64,000 nucleotides of DNA from Montifringilla adamsi (lineage: Eukaryota > Chordata > Aves > Passeriformes > Passeridae), in the NCBI GenBank assembly GCA_017590115.1, contig JAGGNK010011225.1:2791387-2855386 (forward strand), in the 5' to 3' direction. The notes under the pieces are model-generated. The model searched no databases and had not been told where the DNA came from. It saw only the letters and a program-made list of their open reading frames with translations. Of the stretch, positions 12,735 to 24,676 are shown one piece after another (position 1 is the first letter of the stretch; every line of letters starts with the position of its first letter). Made by a program: the position numbers and the translations under genes.

Positions 12735-12945
12735 TAAAGCTGTGATGGATGTATTGGTTGATTTATGCAGCCAGTATCACTTAAATCCATCTCAACATAG
12801 TCTTGAACTAAAGTCTTCAGGAACTCAACAAGTTCTGAGTTACAAGCCAAACACTTTGATAGGAGCACTGGATGTACAGACAGTACTTCTGAAAGAGAAG
12901 ATTCCTGAAGAGAAGGCAAAGCGACCTCTGCCAAGAGTCCCTGAG
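12735..12945 (+). CDS. COBL: COBL coding exon (probably exon 3): ubiquitin-like segment
   Basis: The acceptor is TTCTTCTTTGTAG (AG at 12733-12734). The donor is GAG|GTCAGT at 12945/12946. The first base completes the Ser codon left open by the previous exon, giving Q-G-S-K-A-V-M-D. The exon then reads 70 codons and ends cleanly after ...PRVPE (phase 0). Visible conserved segments are [37 protein letters not shown] and the lysine/proline-rich end ([16 protein letters not shown]). With the last part of the previous exon it forms a ubiquitin/RBD-like fold found in COBL and COBLL1. Length (211 nt) and phase fit the family. No frameshift or stop was seen. Confidence 0.95.
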
Positions 12946-13657
12946 GTCAGTACTCTGGAGGGCTAAAATGATGCCATGAACCATCATTCCATTCCTATGA
13001 TTTCAGTTCTTCCAATCTTTCCATCTTTAAATCTGATGGGAAAGACTTGGGATTGATTATAACATGCTTTACTAGCTTAACTAATAATGTTTTGCATGTA
13101 GATTAGCAGAGGCTAGTCTAGACATTTAGACAAAATGGTATGTTGTGTGTGGTTAGACAGATGGAAATCAGAAGATTAGAGCAATTGAAAATTGCAGTAA
13201 TGGCTGAAATGAGAGTGGGGTTGTGTGGAAATAGTGTTTTGGTGATATTTTGTGCACCATCTTCATTGAAGATATGGGAGAAGACTGATCATTAATAAAT
13301 GTATTTCACAATACAGTGAAGATTAAGAAGTAGTCATTTTCCAAATGTTGGCTGAAATTTTTTATTATTCTGATAACGATATCTAATTATACTCTCCCAC
13401 ATTTCAGAGTGGGACTTGTAAACCTTTGCATTACATCTGCCTCTGATTCCTTTTCCTTCTTTGCATGTTCTTGTGAATGTCTCCTTAGTAGAAAGGAAGG
13501 TCTGAGATTTTACTCTTTCAAATACTATTTTTTGCAATGTGGAGTAAGTTCGCCTAGGAATAGTCATGACAACATGGAAATCCCCAGTGCTTTTCTCATT
13601 GTGAGGTGGCCTATCCACTACAGAAGGGGGACTGAGAGTTTTTGTTTGTTTCTGCAG
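12946..13657 (+). other. COBL: COBL intron, 0.7 kb
   Basis: The donor is GTCAGT and the acceptor is TTTGTTTGTTTCTGCAG. It is the shortest intron in the window. The last roughly 250 bases before the acceptor happen to be open in the frame of the next exon, but a TAA closes the frame 21 bases into the intron from the donor. Retention of the whole intron would therefore truncate the protein. No other feature was seen. Confidence 0.9.
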
Positions 13658-13886
13658 AAATCTGTGAGGCTGGTAGTGAACTACCTGAAGACACAGAAGG
13701 CTGTGGTTCGAGTTAGTCCAGAGGTGCCTCTCCACAACATCATCCCAGCTATTTGTGAGAAGTGTGAAGTCAGTCAAGAGCACATTGTTCTTCTGCGGGA
13801 CGGCATAACTGGGGAAGAGCTGGAGCTTACCAAGTCCTTGGAGGAGCTAGGGATAAAGGAGCTGTATGCCTGGGACAGAAAAAAAG
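13658..13886 (+). CDS. COBL: COBL coding exon (probably exon 4): Cobl domain
   Basis: The acceptor is TTTCTGCAG at 13649-13657. The donor is AAAAAAAG|GTGAGC at 13886/13887. It starts in phase 0 with K-S-V-R-L-V-V-N-Y and runs 76 codons plus one base (phase 1). It encodes the core of the Cobl domain (Pfam Cobl family): [58 protein letters not shown]. This is the most conserved part of the protein and the strongest evidence that the gene is COBL. In COBLL1 the matching region reads differently (from memory, FKKTQK and KDYQSQ types). The exon ends in a run of seven A followed by G at the donor, where gene predictors may misplace the junction by a base. Confidence 0.96.
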
Positions 13887-16800
13887 GTGAGCCAAGACTG
13901 AAAGCAGTCACTGCAGGGCTATATGATGTGACAACGATATTATGGGCAAGTAAAAGCATATGTGCTGCCATTCTTTTGGGATCCAGTTGAAACAGCAGAG
14001 TGAATCTCAATCTGGAGAGCAGTATGGGTTTGTTCAGTGAGCTGTGCCCAGAGCAGCAGCCAGGTCAGCAATGTGCCCAGTCGTCCTTGGATGCTCTTGG
14101 GCCTTGTGCCAGGTTGGGCTGGACTCTGGCACAGTGCAGGTTGGCCTAGAGCAGGGCAAAAGGAGGAGCTTTGCTGTGTCCCAGAGCTGCTGTTGGTAGA
14201 GGTGTACATAATACAAGGGGCCACGTCCAGGCAGAGTCTGTCACCTACCTGTGCTGTGGGCTGGAGAGAAGGAAAGAAGAGACATGCCATAGTCATGGCA
14301 GCTGTGAAAGCTGAGAGGCAGAGGCAACAGACCAGGGCTTATGAGAAACAGTTCCTCCAAAGAGCACAGTTATTGACGGTTTAGTGAAGAGGAGCTAAGA
14401 GGTATTTGTATTTAAAATTTTGTTCTCATGTTTATCTATCCTCACTTTCTGTTCTCATAGAAGAAATTGTAATAGCAGCTTCTTGGAGTTGAGTTTTATC
14501 AGTCTGATCATGTATTCAAATAACATAATTCTGTGTTGTGCTTTAAAATATACCTGCCTTAAAAATACACATTGACAAGCACTACTTCCTTTGAGGTCAG
14601 ACAGTGATATTCATTAAAATTGTCTCCTGCAGTTTTTCTCAATTGCTACCACTTCCAGGATGGTAAATGTCCTTATTTCTTGTTTAGATAATGTCATTCT
14701 TGTAGGTGCTGAGCTGTAGGCTTATTTTTTATTTATAAAATTATTTATTTATGTTGACATTCTGTCTCTTCTTTCCAACTCTTTGAGAAGTGACAGTTCT
14801 ACCTCTGTGCGAGTCAAATTTCAGTGAATTTAGACTTCTAAGTAAACTAAATATCTCATTTTCTTTTGAATTGCTGGGATGCTCCAAAAAGAGGCTGACA
14901 ACATGTCATAACTCAATTGTATGTTTGTTGTTTTCAAGACACGTTTACTGTAATTAAGCTAACCATTTTGGAGCAACATATTGAACGTGGAGTGTTTTCA
15001 ACAGGATTCATTCAGCATACTTCAGGGACAACTTAGAGAGTAATTATCATAAGCCTTCAGTAAAGTCTTTCCTTTCAAATGAAAGTGGTGGTATGTGTCC
15101 TGGTACAGTGTTGGTCCTCAAATTTGGTTGTAGCTTATACAGTCAAAACCAAGACTTTACTACAGGGCTGGGATTATAGCAGCAAATTATCACAGAATAA
15201 TTGAGCTGGAAGAACCCACAGAGATCTACACATCATAATGCGCTGCTCTCTACATCAGCTTTTTTTTTTAATATATTCTACTCTTTTTTATATTCTATTC
15301 TTTTTTAACCTTTCAGTATTCCTTTCCTTTCATTATGATAAAATCCCCCTGATCCCAAGTATAATTCAATCTTTTGTGCTTTCCTCTTACCACCATGGTG
15401 TCTGACAAAAACAGTAAGTGCACATAAAATTTACAAGAATTTTTCCTTTGTTTTAGCAAATTTCTTCCTCAATGTTCTCATTTGTAATATTCAAGAGGAA
15501 TAAATCCATTGCTTTCAGTAGCAATTGGTCTGTGACTTGTGCATTGAGTGGGTATCTAGCCTGTTTACTTAACAGAAAATAGGTTTTTAAACACATTCTC
15601 ACTAAGAAGTAAGGTATCACAGGTGCTGAAAGCCATAGGCTGTGCTTGTAAGAGCAGATTCTTACTCAGTCTTCCTTTGCTTGAAACAGAAAACACCAAG
15701 AGCTGAAGGATTGTTAAAAGAGAAGCTCTGCTGCCACCTACTTACTTAATTCTATTTAGCAGTTGAAGCAGCTTCATGACTGAATCAGGAATTAACATGA
15801 ATGCAGCTAAACTGCTTCAGTAGCAGCTCTGCGTGTGTGTTGTCGGTCAACATTTTTTTCTGCAATGCCTAGGAAAAAGGGTGCTAGGACTAATTAATGA
15901 AAATTTTGCTTTACAGGCCTATATTAGAACTTTAATGTGTTTTCTCTTATCCTTTCATTGCCTGACTTTTCCAGTTCCTCCATCAAAAACTCAGTCTGAG
16001 CCTTCTCTGAACTATAGAGGTACTGTACAATGCTGCTGAGGGGAAGCTTCACTCTGTGTTTAACTCTTTCACTTCACTCTATGTTTAATGTGGGTTTTGT
16101 AGGTAGATCTTTAAGAATGTGGAGTGCCGTAGAGAAACAAGCTATTTTTATCTGTTTTGTCTTTCCAAAGTGTTGCTTACGTGTCTTATGCTTCTGCTAA
16201 GAACAAACACATTCTGTGTGTACTGTCTCTTCAGCAATAGCCGTTAGAACACTAGCAAGTAACAAATTTTGGTATTTAACTGTTTTGTGGTGTGATGTGT
16301 TTCTGTAGATTCCAAGCCTGTTCAGTTTACCTCAATCATGATTAGGTAAATTTCAGAGTTACTAACATTTCAAGGTCTCTCGGGTTTATAATTTATTTAG
16401 TAGCATAGGTAGAAAATTCTGATGTCTGTGAGATCTTCCACTGATTTCAATTTACATGCAGCAAAGCACTTTAATATCAAATGTATACATACACATTGGG
16501 TAACTGAATAGATCCTGATTTCTGAATTGTTACAGGAGTTGGGGTTGGATTAGATTATATTGGTGCTTCTGCTTCCAGTCAAATAGAAAATGTGTGTATT
16601 TAGTATGCCGTTTTCCCTACTGAGTCTGTTTTAATACATTGCTTAAGTTAATTATCCTCAAGAAAGTTATGGTTGATTTCTAATGAGCTTTACTTCCTTG
16701 AATTACTAGTAGACACAACATAACCAAAGTAAAACTGGATAACTTATTTAAATTTTTATGAAGAAAATCTACCTCCAGTAGGTGACAGTCAACGAGCAAA

Positions 16801-18374
16801 TCTTAGCTCATGGCCTCTTGGCTTCACTGATGGCAGCACTATTCCCCCTAATCCTCTGTCATTACTTGCTGTGGCTTCCTCTTACATGGAGATAATTTCA
16901 TCTCTAGATGAAACATATACTGTATTTATTTAGGAAAAATTTATACAGATTAATAAAGACTAATTATTTTGATATTATATGCATTACTTAAATCCTAATT
17001 TATTGGGATTATACAATGTTCAATGACAGTGTTGGTGATCAGTTGCTACGTTAGCCTTTCCACAGCATTGTTTGTAGTTGAAGACTATGCAAGTAATGGA
17101 ATCATCCATATCTAGACACAGCCCAGCCCCAAGCAAGAAACCAGCATAGATAGTGCTTGGTATTTAAGAAAAGCATTAACTCATTACTGTATTTCTTTGC
17201 AGTGCAGTTGCAGCCTTTCTTAAGGATAGTTTCTCCTTGTTGTCCTTTGTGTTGGTTGTATATGTTTAACAGCTTCTGATGCATGGGATTGTTTATATGC
17301 AAAAGTGATCTGTGTGAAAATCACTTTGTATTTTATGCAAATAAATTTACTAGAGATGGTATGAGGTTTCTGGAATGAGGTTTTCTCAGTGAAGTAAAAC
17401 TTTATTTTCTGTCAACAAGTCAGTCATTTTGAATTTGAGTTTTAAATGTTATTAAGCAAATATTTACAAGAGAAAGTGGGGTTTTTTCCCCTGTGAACTA
17501 AACTTTTTGAATGTTAGTGGAATAAGCTGATGTGCTTGGAATCAGGAGGAAAGATTCATAGCATTATGAAGAGTCCATTTTAAAAAGTGAGAGTGCTTCA
17601 TCATCTGTGTATTAAATGGGCAATGCTGTTTTCTGTAATGCATGAGTGTGTCATTTTACTCATCCAGCTTGTGGATGAGAAACTGAAGCGGGAAATTGAA
17701 GGGATACTAAATAGTAGGAGAACTCATACAATTTTTTAAGCAGGTTCAAGGAAGACAAAAATGAGTTCTTACAGTCTGAACTATAAACTTTACTCTTTTT
17801 CCACCTGAAGTAAAAGCACCAAGATAAGAAAGATGACCACAATTAGCTAGTTTAAGTTCTAAAGAGAGCCCTGTTTCCAAGAGGAGGGTCTTTTTCCTTC
17901 CCCTTGGAAACAGGGGGAAGAGCTTCATCCAAATTGCACATTTAGAATCTCTTGTTTAAGTTCACAGTATTAAGTCAGACCTATGCATTGTTAAAGATAC
18001 CCACCAGTATATATTTTTTTAGGTTTTTGGGGTTTTTTAGTGTTATGGTACTGTAAGAGATTTAAATGATACATCCAACAAGCATTTCTGAAATCATAAG
18101 CAATTTGCTCATGTTTTGCGTTTTAACAAGGGTCACTGGATTGTGATTGAAAACCTAGTGCTCTATATTAAATTATTCCATTAGATTTTGGAATATACTC
18201 AGAACACATGAAAGTTTGATGACAAAGTGCAGGATCTGGCTGTTAATTAGATAATCCAGTCCATAACACCTTCAACTCATTAAAATCCAGCATGAATCCA
18301 GGACATTTTAAAGTACTCATCTTGTGAATCTTTATTTCAAAACTGTAACAACTATTCCATTAAAATTTTTTCAG
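13887..18374 (+). other. COBL: COBL intron, 4.5 kb
   Basis: GTGAGC donor and TTTTTTCAG acceptor. It contains a GC-richer block at about 14037-14390, just after the exon, which breaks the AT-rich background and is open on + for 115 codons without recognisable protein. It also contains a short CR1 fragment at 15187-15258. The remainder is AT-rich with nothing recognised. Confidence 0.85.
15187..15258 (-). mobile_element. CR1 LINE 3'-end fragment, short, minus orientation
   Basis: The + strand reads TATCACAGAATAATTGAGCTGGAAGAACCCACAGAGATC. This is the complement of a CR1 3' end (GATCTCTGTGGGTTCTTCCAGCTCAATTATTCTGTGATA). Similarity fades after about 70 bases and is followed by a poly-T tract. 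It is a truncated, diverged copy. Confidence 0.7.
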
Positions 18375-18469
18375 AACCAAATCGAAAGGCTTCAGTAAGC
18401 AGTGATGCAATAGAGAAAGAAAAGACAAGGCTTTTGGGATTGTTTAATGCTGATAGAGAAAGCAGCAAG
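18375..18469 (+). CDS. COBL: COBL coding exon (probably exon 5): basic/serine linker
   Basis: The acceptor is AAAATTTTTTCAG (AG at 18373-18374). The donor is AAG|GTAAGT at 18469/18470, which matches consensus. The first two bases complete the Glu codon opened by the previous exon (D-R-K-K-E-P-N-R-K-A). It then reads 31 codons: ASVSSDAIEKEKTRLLGLFN and ADRESSK, ending in phase 0. The hydrophobic LLGLFN motif amid charged residues corresponds to the KKFLGFF segment that follows the Cobl domain in mammalian COBL. The exon sits between a 4.5-kb and a 3.3-kb intron. Its phase-0 end lets it join directly either to the cassette at 21786 or to the exon at 45135. Confidence 0.93.
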
Positions 18470-21400
18470 GTAAGTGTCCAGCAGTGTACTGCGCACTTTC
18501 TTTCCAGATCTGTTATGTCTGTAGGTGGTGGCATTTGTTTGGCCTGCCTTCCTTTTCCTTCCAGAGAGTAATCTGTTAACAGGGGCATAAACTATATGTG
18601 ATCAGAGCAGCCTGATGGAGATATCACCTGCTTTTTGAAGGTGTCAAGCATGTTGACTTATTTACTTTTTCTTTATTTTTTTTAATGCCGTGAGTTCAGT
18701 AGGTGTTAAAGAAGGGCAGTAGTTTCAAGCAACCTGTGTCTGCTTATTAGTAGTACTCACATTATAAATTGCATTTATGAAAGGAACAATGTAATACAGA
18801 ACAATTTAATTACCACGTAGATGTGTCTTATGACCTCTTCTGTGCATGGGTGATAATCTCTTTTAAAGGATTCATACCTCTCGGAAGCTCTGTGCAGTTA
18901 CCCCTTTGCCTTCTCCAAGTCTTTAAAGCTGATGAATCAGGTATACAAGAAAGAACTTCCAATAATCAACTGAAGGATCAGTGTCTGCTGGGGTACATGT
19001 TAGCCATTTTAAACATTGTATTCTTGAACTGAAAAAATTAGGAAAGAAATTCTGTGTTAAATAATTCCATTGAGATGTCATTATGAAGAATATTTCATGT
19101 ATCACAGGAATAAAATACAGAAGAACTTTCTGACTTAACATAGAAAAAATAGTGGGCTTTTAACTTCATATTTTTTGTATTCTTTACTAAAAATACTGGT
19201 GTTAAATGATTTTGGACCTAAAGTGTTTAATGCTCTAGGATGTCAGAGGAAAAAGGGAGCTTTCTTTTCTCTAGTTTAAACCCTCCAAGGCTTTTGGAGT
19301 GGAATTACAAAATGTGTATCTGATTAACTGGTAGAAAGAAACATTTGCTTGTTTATGAACTGGTGTTTTACTTATCCAGTCATCTCAGTCACATTTGCAA
19401 AACTGTGAAGGCTTTTCAAAATCTCTCACAATTTTCTGCCTTTTTATTAATGGTTAAATTTGTGGTGCTTTTGGTGGGGAATAGAATCCTTTATGGACAT
19501 TCTGAATTACTGTGCTGGAAAACCTTATTTCTGTCATAGATACTAAACTATTCTTAATATCTTCTAAGGGACACATGAGAACTATTTTATGAGATAAGAA
19601 GTTGGTCACTTTCAGAGTGTTTTTCCACTGTAAGAGAATGCTTCCTGTATAGAAGGGAAAAAATTATAACTGGGGCAATAGTACTGTATCTGCTCAGAAG
19701 AATCAAGTAAACAAGGGATCTCAACCTGAGCCTCTAGAGCACGCTGTGGGGCTGTAATTCCTCTGGAAGAAACAAATGCATTACAGCATGCAGTTTCTGC
19801 ATCATACTTTGTCCTCTCATTCCATTTTACTGAACTTGGGTGTGAAATCTGTGTCCTTGCAGTTCTAGCTCCTGAAGCAGATCAGTTTTAACTTTTAAAG
19901 TATTAATGCTTACAATCTTAGCAAAAGTTGCTATGAAGCATCCTAATTCAATGATTACTGCAGTGGATTTCTCCCAACTGAGTTGGAAATATGTTCAAAA
20001 ATTGCAAGCTCCACTCTTTTTTCTGCTCTCTTTCTCTCACTTATTAAAGCAAAGGAGGTGATACTCTGAGTTTTTCAAAATAGAAAATTTGAAAAAAATG
20101 CTAAGGGCATTGAGGGTGAATTAAATTCAAAATTGTATTTGACCTGGGAAAAAGTAGGAGCTGTACAAATAAGTATGAGAAACAGCTTCTAAATCTGAGG
20201 AAAAGTTCTAAGTTTTTCTTGCTGATAGTTCTGACAAGTTAATTGATTTTTCTTGGTCATTTCTTTATTGGATACGTACTTTCAAATGGCAGTTACTCTC
20301 TAGGAAAAGCAACTAAATCAGTCATTTTGTTTAGTCGAGCAAGAAGTCGCTGTTGCCTTCGCAAACCTCTGGGAATTTAAAACGTGGTAGGTGGAAGAAT
20401 TACTGAAAACTGAAGAATAGCACAGCACACAGGAGCAAGCAAGGTATTAATTAGGCGTAATATTTCTGACTTGCTGTTGTGAAAGCTTTCTAACCAAAAC
20501 AGCAGTGAAACTGCTGAACAGACTGAGCAGGATGAGGGCAAATTAATAAAGTTCTTTTAGTGAAAGATTTGGTAGGTTTATGAAGGGATTAGATGATGGG
20601 ATGCTTTGTGATTTCAGGGACCTGGAATCAAAACCCCAGGATGCCTAAACTCTGCTCGTTATGGGTTTTTTTACATTTTTACTCTCCCACAAGGTTTAAG
20701 TTGGTTCTATTTTTTTTGTTTGTCTGCATTATGATTTGCAGTGATGAGGGGTGTGTGTGTGTGTGTGGTCATGCATAGTCTTTATATTAGAATTATTTGA
20801 TAGGAAGAATTGTTCAAAGTTCTGCACAGTAGTAGGGCTGCAGACTTGCAGGCATTTGCAAGGGGAAGGCGATTTCCTTTGCAAGGGAAGAGGAGTGTTG
20901 GCCTGTGTTGCAAACTGTCCTGGATCAGATGTCATTGCACGCTACAGGCCTATGCTCAGATTTCCATGCCCATGCACATGTTTTCTTTCTCAGCTGGCTC
21001 ACTGAGAGCAGTAATTGTGGTATGACAATACACCAGACCTAACTTTTCTAAAAAAAACTTTCCATTATATAGAAACACTGTGACATTGAATGAAAGCAAA
21101 GTCCTATTCTCATGGCTGGTACAAATTTGTTAAAAGTATTTCTTTGGTTAACTTTGTACTGGCAGGCTTAATGCCAGATCAGGTATCATCTTGTTCTCTT
21201 CCATTCTAATTTTATGCTGGATCAGTTACCCTCTGTTCTCCTGCAGCTGGCATAAAAAACATAAAGGTGGCATGATGTCCATTTATTTTCGATGTTAAAT
21301 GTAGTTGTTTGCCTGAGGCTAAATCGAGATCAAATTGGCATTGCTAAACAATCAGTAGAGCAGAGGTGCTATACAGACAATCATGGGATCTAGGCTTAAG

Positions 21401-21785
21401 TAAGGTGCATGCTAGCACACAGAAACAGTTCCTTCATGGAGAAATGGCAAGGAAGGAGCTCCCTGCTTGTTCCACTGTGTCTGTGGGTATAGCAGAGACT
21501 AGCAGTCTGGTCCCTGATATTACAGCAGTTAGTTACTCCTTATTTTTATCCTTGCCTAAGAATTTTGTCTTTGTATTCTTAAATATTTTTCCTGATTGCT
21601 TTCTTAGCTCCTTGCCACATCAAGGCATTTTGCAGACTACTTCAGAGTGTCTCAGCAATCAGGTCCAGCACTAACTGAGGCAGTTTGTCTTGGTTCCTTG
21701 ATGGGGTTTGGTATTTTGCTCTGGCATGTTTGTGCAGTTTTGTTTCCTTTGCTGCTGCTGTGTAGGACACTTGTTTGTGTTGCAG
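18470..21785 (+). other. COBL: COBL intron, 3.3 kb
   Basis: GTAAGT donor and TTGTTTGTGTTGCAG acceptor. AT-rich, with a (GT)8 run at 20751-20767. No other feature was recognised. Confidence 0.8.
20751..20767. repeat. (GT)n microsatellite
   Basis: Uninterrupted alternating GT, about eight and a half units, within an intron. Confidence 0.9.
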
Positions 21786-21869
21786 ACAGAAGAGTACTTG
21801 AGGATGAACAGAGATTGTGGTGAGGAGGATGTTTTTAGTTCTACATCTACAAGTGAAGGAAGCTTGGAT
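21786..21869 (+). CDS. COBL: Probable COBL cassette exon, 84 nt, Ser/Thr/acidic
   Basis: The acceptor is TTTGTGTTGCAG (AG at 21784-21785). The donor is GAT|GTAAGT at 21869/21870, a very good match. It is exactly 28 codons, phase 0 on both sides, so inclusion or skipping keeps the COBL frame between the exons at 18375 and 45135. The peptide (TEEYLRMNRDCGEEDVFSST and STSEGSLD) is rich in Glu, Asp, Ser and Thr and has no stop. It lies in the expected order and strand. I cannot recall a human exon well enough to confirm homology. Support therefore rests on the splice signals, the symmetric phase and the coding-like composition. It may be alternatively spliced, because the exons on either side join sensibly without it. 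Confidence 0.72.
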
Positions 21870-24676
21870 GTAAGTACTAACACAGCTTGTAGATGCTGTT
21901 GTATTCTTATTAGCTCCTGCAGTTTGAATTAACCAGAAACCACTGCTGTTCCTGATGCTTAGCCAAGTAGAAGTAGAAATAGCTTATGCTTTAGCAGGCT
22001 TTATTACATGAGTGCACAGTTTGCGTATCTTCATGAAATTAAACTGTAATGCCTTGTCTTTAAATAAAACTTGCGAGCTTCACTATGAATAAAGTTTCAT
22101 TCAGTGTTAAATTCCAAGCAGTTGTGAGGGAGAACATGGGTGTTGTGACATGCAGTGACAGTCCTGCATGATGCAAGACAACGTTTGCCTTACCAACCCT
22201 ATTTAAAGGGGGTTTTTCTTATCAAACCACAACTTTCCTTTTCATCCCTGTATCTGACTTCTACAGCATGGCAGCATTCTATTTGTTTCATAAGGAGCTT
22301 GGGGGTGAAGAGTAAACACTGGAAAAAAGCAGATAGGACTTTTGTTAAGTATCCCAGTAGGGTTTGGGGCACTAAAATCCTGTGAACCACATTTAGAAAC
22401 ATTAAGTGACTGACCGCATACCAGTTTATGAGGATCCCAATAAGAAGGTATCAGATTAGGATGTGTGAATCCTAAATATTTTCTCAGATGGTTCTAGTGC
22501 TATATTAATTATAATAACTGTCACATCTTTTTATTACTTTATAAAATTACTTGACTTTTTGTTATCATATTTTCAAAACCTAGAGAAGACTGATGATGTG
22601 ATAGAAGTTTGAAATGTGAGGTTCAGCTCTGAATCCCCCTTTCATAAACAGATTTTTGTAAAAGGACTGTGGATTTGCAAAATATAGAACTAGCCACAGA
22701 GAAGGATGACAGAATTGTGGAAAAAATGAAGGAGTAAGAGAACAAATCCCAGATGAAAAGAGTAATATGAGGGGAATCCAAAAAAAGAAATAGATAGAAA
22801 ATTGATTTGCTGTGAAGTATAAAAAACACCAGGCTCTGCAAATCTGTGAAGACTTCATAATAAATTACTGAAATGGAAAAGCTGCTTGTGATACTAAAAA
22901 TTTGCACAACACTATTCAGATTAATAGATTAATAGGCCTCTGTCACTAAAGGAAAGTCCTAGAAGAGGGTGATCATGTGTAATTGAAATAGATTAAGTAA
23001 AAGGATAGAAAAAGCATCAAAGTTCTGCCAAAATAAAATAATTTTGTGGTTTGTATTCACTGCCATTATAAATTAATCTCAATATCTTGATACCCAAGTA
23101 CTAGAAAAGAATGAGGAGGAAGAGTAGGAATTACAAGTAACAATATGATGGTAAAGGTGTGTGGTGCTTTCCCCAGAAGAGAGACATCACCTTATTTTTC
23201 TTGGGAATTTTATAGGGAAAATTGTAAATTATTTTTTTTCCCTCCGACATTGATGAAAAAATATTTCAAAACCATCTTGAACATGCAAATGTCTTCTAAA
23301 GGTGCCAGTTTATAGGGAAGAAAGAGCTCTTGAAGAGGTAAAAGTGTTTTCTTTTTATTCAGTTAAATGAGCATGTCAGAGATTTGGCTTTTTCCCACTT
23401 TCTTCATAAGAGGAATTAATCTTGAAGAACAATGTAGCCTTTGTTCAGTGTTTGTCTTTCACTTCTGGTTTGACACCTGTATTTGTATGAGCACCAATCC
23501 TGCTAATACATGAGCACATGAAGAAGTATGTTGACCTTGTTGCATTGAATTTGGCAGTATTCTGTTCAAGCTTGTAGAAGGTGTATTAAATAAGTCTAAC
23601 AGATGCACTCAGCAGCACAGAAAGTCCATCTTTTCAGGAGGCTAGAAGGGCTTCAAGAAAAAAGTTCAGCAATTGTGGTTCCTTAGGAGAAAAATTAAAA
23701 AATGTTGCAAATTTGGTACAGATAGTTGGCATAGATAACTTCTTATTAAGATAAATTCAAATAGAAACACCAGCAAAAACACTTCATAATTTTAGAAGTT
23801 CAGCTTAGCAGTTCCTTATGAACTAGATTTGAGACCTTCAATCATTCTGAGTAATTTGTTACTCTGCTTGTTCAAAATATAGCTCATTTACTTCAGTGGA
23901 ACTAAGTATCTCTATTCCAACTAAGTGGTATCTTACATGGACATATATGTGGAATATGTATTTAGAGATCCTCATATAGAAGTTTAATTGCTGAGATAGG
24001 ATTGTTGGCAGAATGTCATCCACTAGAGGATTCCTCTTTTGCAGTTACCTCTGGTCTGCTCTCTAACACTGTTTTGGGTTATCTGAAAGTATTTTGGTTT
24101 TGCTGTGTGGGAACCAAAGGCAATTTCAGGTTTATTTCTGAAGGAAAAATATCTTGCCACTACTTTTGGTACAGTAGCAGGAGTTGCATTGACTGAAACA
24201 AGAAAAGTTTTCTTGCCTATAAAGAAACAGTTAACTTGCGAAGTACTACCAAGGTAAAGGCATGAACTTTCATATGCCTGGTTTAAATCCTTTTCTCACT
24301 ATTATGTGGTGGGGGTGCACACTGAATTGTAGGAAAAAAATGTAATAATTCTGTTATGGAGTTGATTGATTTGGAGTTGGTTTGTTTCTTTGTTTAAACT
24401 GGGCAATATGAAGTAATGGAATAAAAGTATAAGAAATAATAAACTCTTAGGTGTTTGTTCAAGCACAAGTTGTATTCATTTTTTAACCACCACACTATTC
24501 TCAGTGGCATATCTATCTAATTATTATTGGAATTATTAATGCCTCTAAAAATACTTTGAGTTGTTGATGAAGAAGCAAATTTTCCAAGTCAAGATGTCAA
24601 AGTCAACATTTATGCTTGAGGTGAAGGGACAGTTTTTCACAGTATCAGCAAAAATAAAGGTGAAAATAATGTTAGC

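Noticed and set aside
13334..13783. 149-codon minus-strand frame
   Set aside because: It is antisense to the Cobl-domain exon and its upstream intron, with no recognisable protein or splice context.
13409..13990. 193-codon open frame on + covering the Cobl-domain exon and about 250 bases of upstream intron
   Set aside because: The protein becomes COBL-like only after the CAG acceptor at 13657. The upstream part has low-quality composition, and the acceptor-like AG seen near 13488 would be out of phase with the donor at 12945.
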